Assembly: GCA_027364495.1 (NCBI GenBank)
Contig: DAHXPE010000105.1
Coordinates: 1-6,260 of the forward strand
Origin: Candidatus Heimdallarchaeota archaeon
GTDB lineage: Archaea > Asgardarchaeota > Heimdallarchaeia > Hodarchaeales > LC-3
Direction of reading: 5' to 3'
Length of the DNA: 6,260 nucleotides
The notes beneath the pieces are model-generated. The model did not search any database, was not told the origin of the DNA, and saw only the letters and a program-made list of their open reading frames with translations. Positions 6,038 through 6,260 of this stretch are shown here, one piece after another (within the stretch, counting starts at the first letter, position 1; every line of letters begins with the position of its first letter). A program made the translations under genes and the position numbers.

Positions 6038-6260
6038 TAATAAAGTGAAATATGGCTTAAAACTCTATTTAGAAAATCCGTGATTGACTGACGAATTAAT
6101 TAAGAATTTAAAGACCTATCACTTTAAATCTGTCGTAAAAATCTTTTATTTTTAAAATCCTGACCGTAGACGATTTGGACTTCGATTTATCAAAGACCTT
6201 AAAAATTATGTGATATTAAGGAACGAATGATTTCCCGTTTTTAATAACCTTATTGCTTAC
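6026..6260. other. Non-coding region upstream of stt3
   Basis: AT-rich, with no ORF of note on either strand and no tRNA-like or other RNA structure recognised. The last 45 bases on the minus strand hold a 14-codon open frame ending in TAA (6216-6218), which could be the end of another gene, but this is far too short to support. Confidence 0.5.

Noticed and set aside
6216..6260. Minus-strand 14-codon frame ending in TAA at the right edge
   Set aside because: Could be the end of an upstream gene, but it is too short to distinguish from chance.

Overview
The window reads as a stretch of an AT-rich archaeal chromosome (by eye about 30% G+C). It carries three full-length protein genes, each of information-processing or membrane-glycosylation type. 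They are an Orc1/Cdc6 replication initiator on the plus strand, a protein with the fold of the DNA polymerase D small subunit (DP1 / eukaryotic B-subunit family) on the minus strand, and an STT3/AglB oligosaccharyltransferase on the minus strand. Orc1/Cdc6 together with a PolD-type small subunit makes the host an archaeon. Low G+C and an STT3 with WWDYG and DK motifs closely resembling those of eukaryotes fit an Asgard archaeon (Lokiarchaeia/Heimdallarchaeia-like). That placement is inference: a TACK lineage that has PolD is not excluded.

Layout. Positions 1-729 have no supportable complete gene. They are very AT-rich, contain several small inverted repeats, and end in a cluster of TTTCCAG/TTGGAA elements (630-673) just before orc1, so this is a reasonable candidate replication origin. 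orc1/cdc6 (730-1971, +) has a Shine-Dalgarno sequence. It converges, with a gap of only 25 bp, on the DP1-like gene (1997-3694, -). Next comes a 108-bp spacer with a 36-nt pure polypurine run (polypyrimidine on the transcribed sense strand), probably the terminator of the gene behind it, followed by the DP1-like gene's own TATA box. STT3 occupies 3803 to about 5995 (-), and 6026-6260 is non-coding as far as can be seen.

Main point. The DP1-like protein keeps the overall architecture of the PolD exonuclease subunit: N-terminal helical domain, OB fold, calcineurin-like phosphoesterase domain, and conserved RHL and PQP landmarks. However, essentially all of its metal-binding and catalytic motifs are replaced (SDxH to GSLN, GD to GI, GNHD to SPFD, YHG to YNP, GHxH to THPA). 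By motif reading it is a dead nuclease, as are the eukaryotic B subunits of Pol alpha, delta and epsilon. Archaeal DP1 is normally an active Mre11-like 3'-5' exonuclease, so an inactivated version beside an Orc1/Cdc6 gene and a candidate origin is the most interesting feature here.

Orc1/Cdc6 and the DP1-like protein plausibly work in the same replication machinery; STT3 is functionally unrelated and looks like a simple neighbour.
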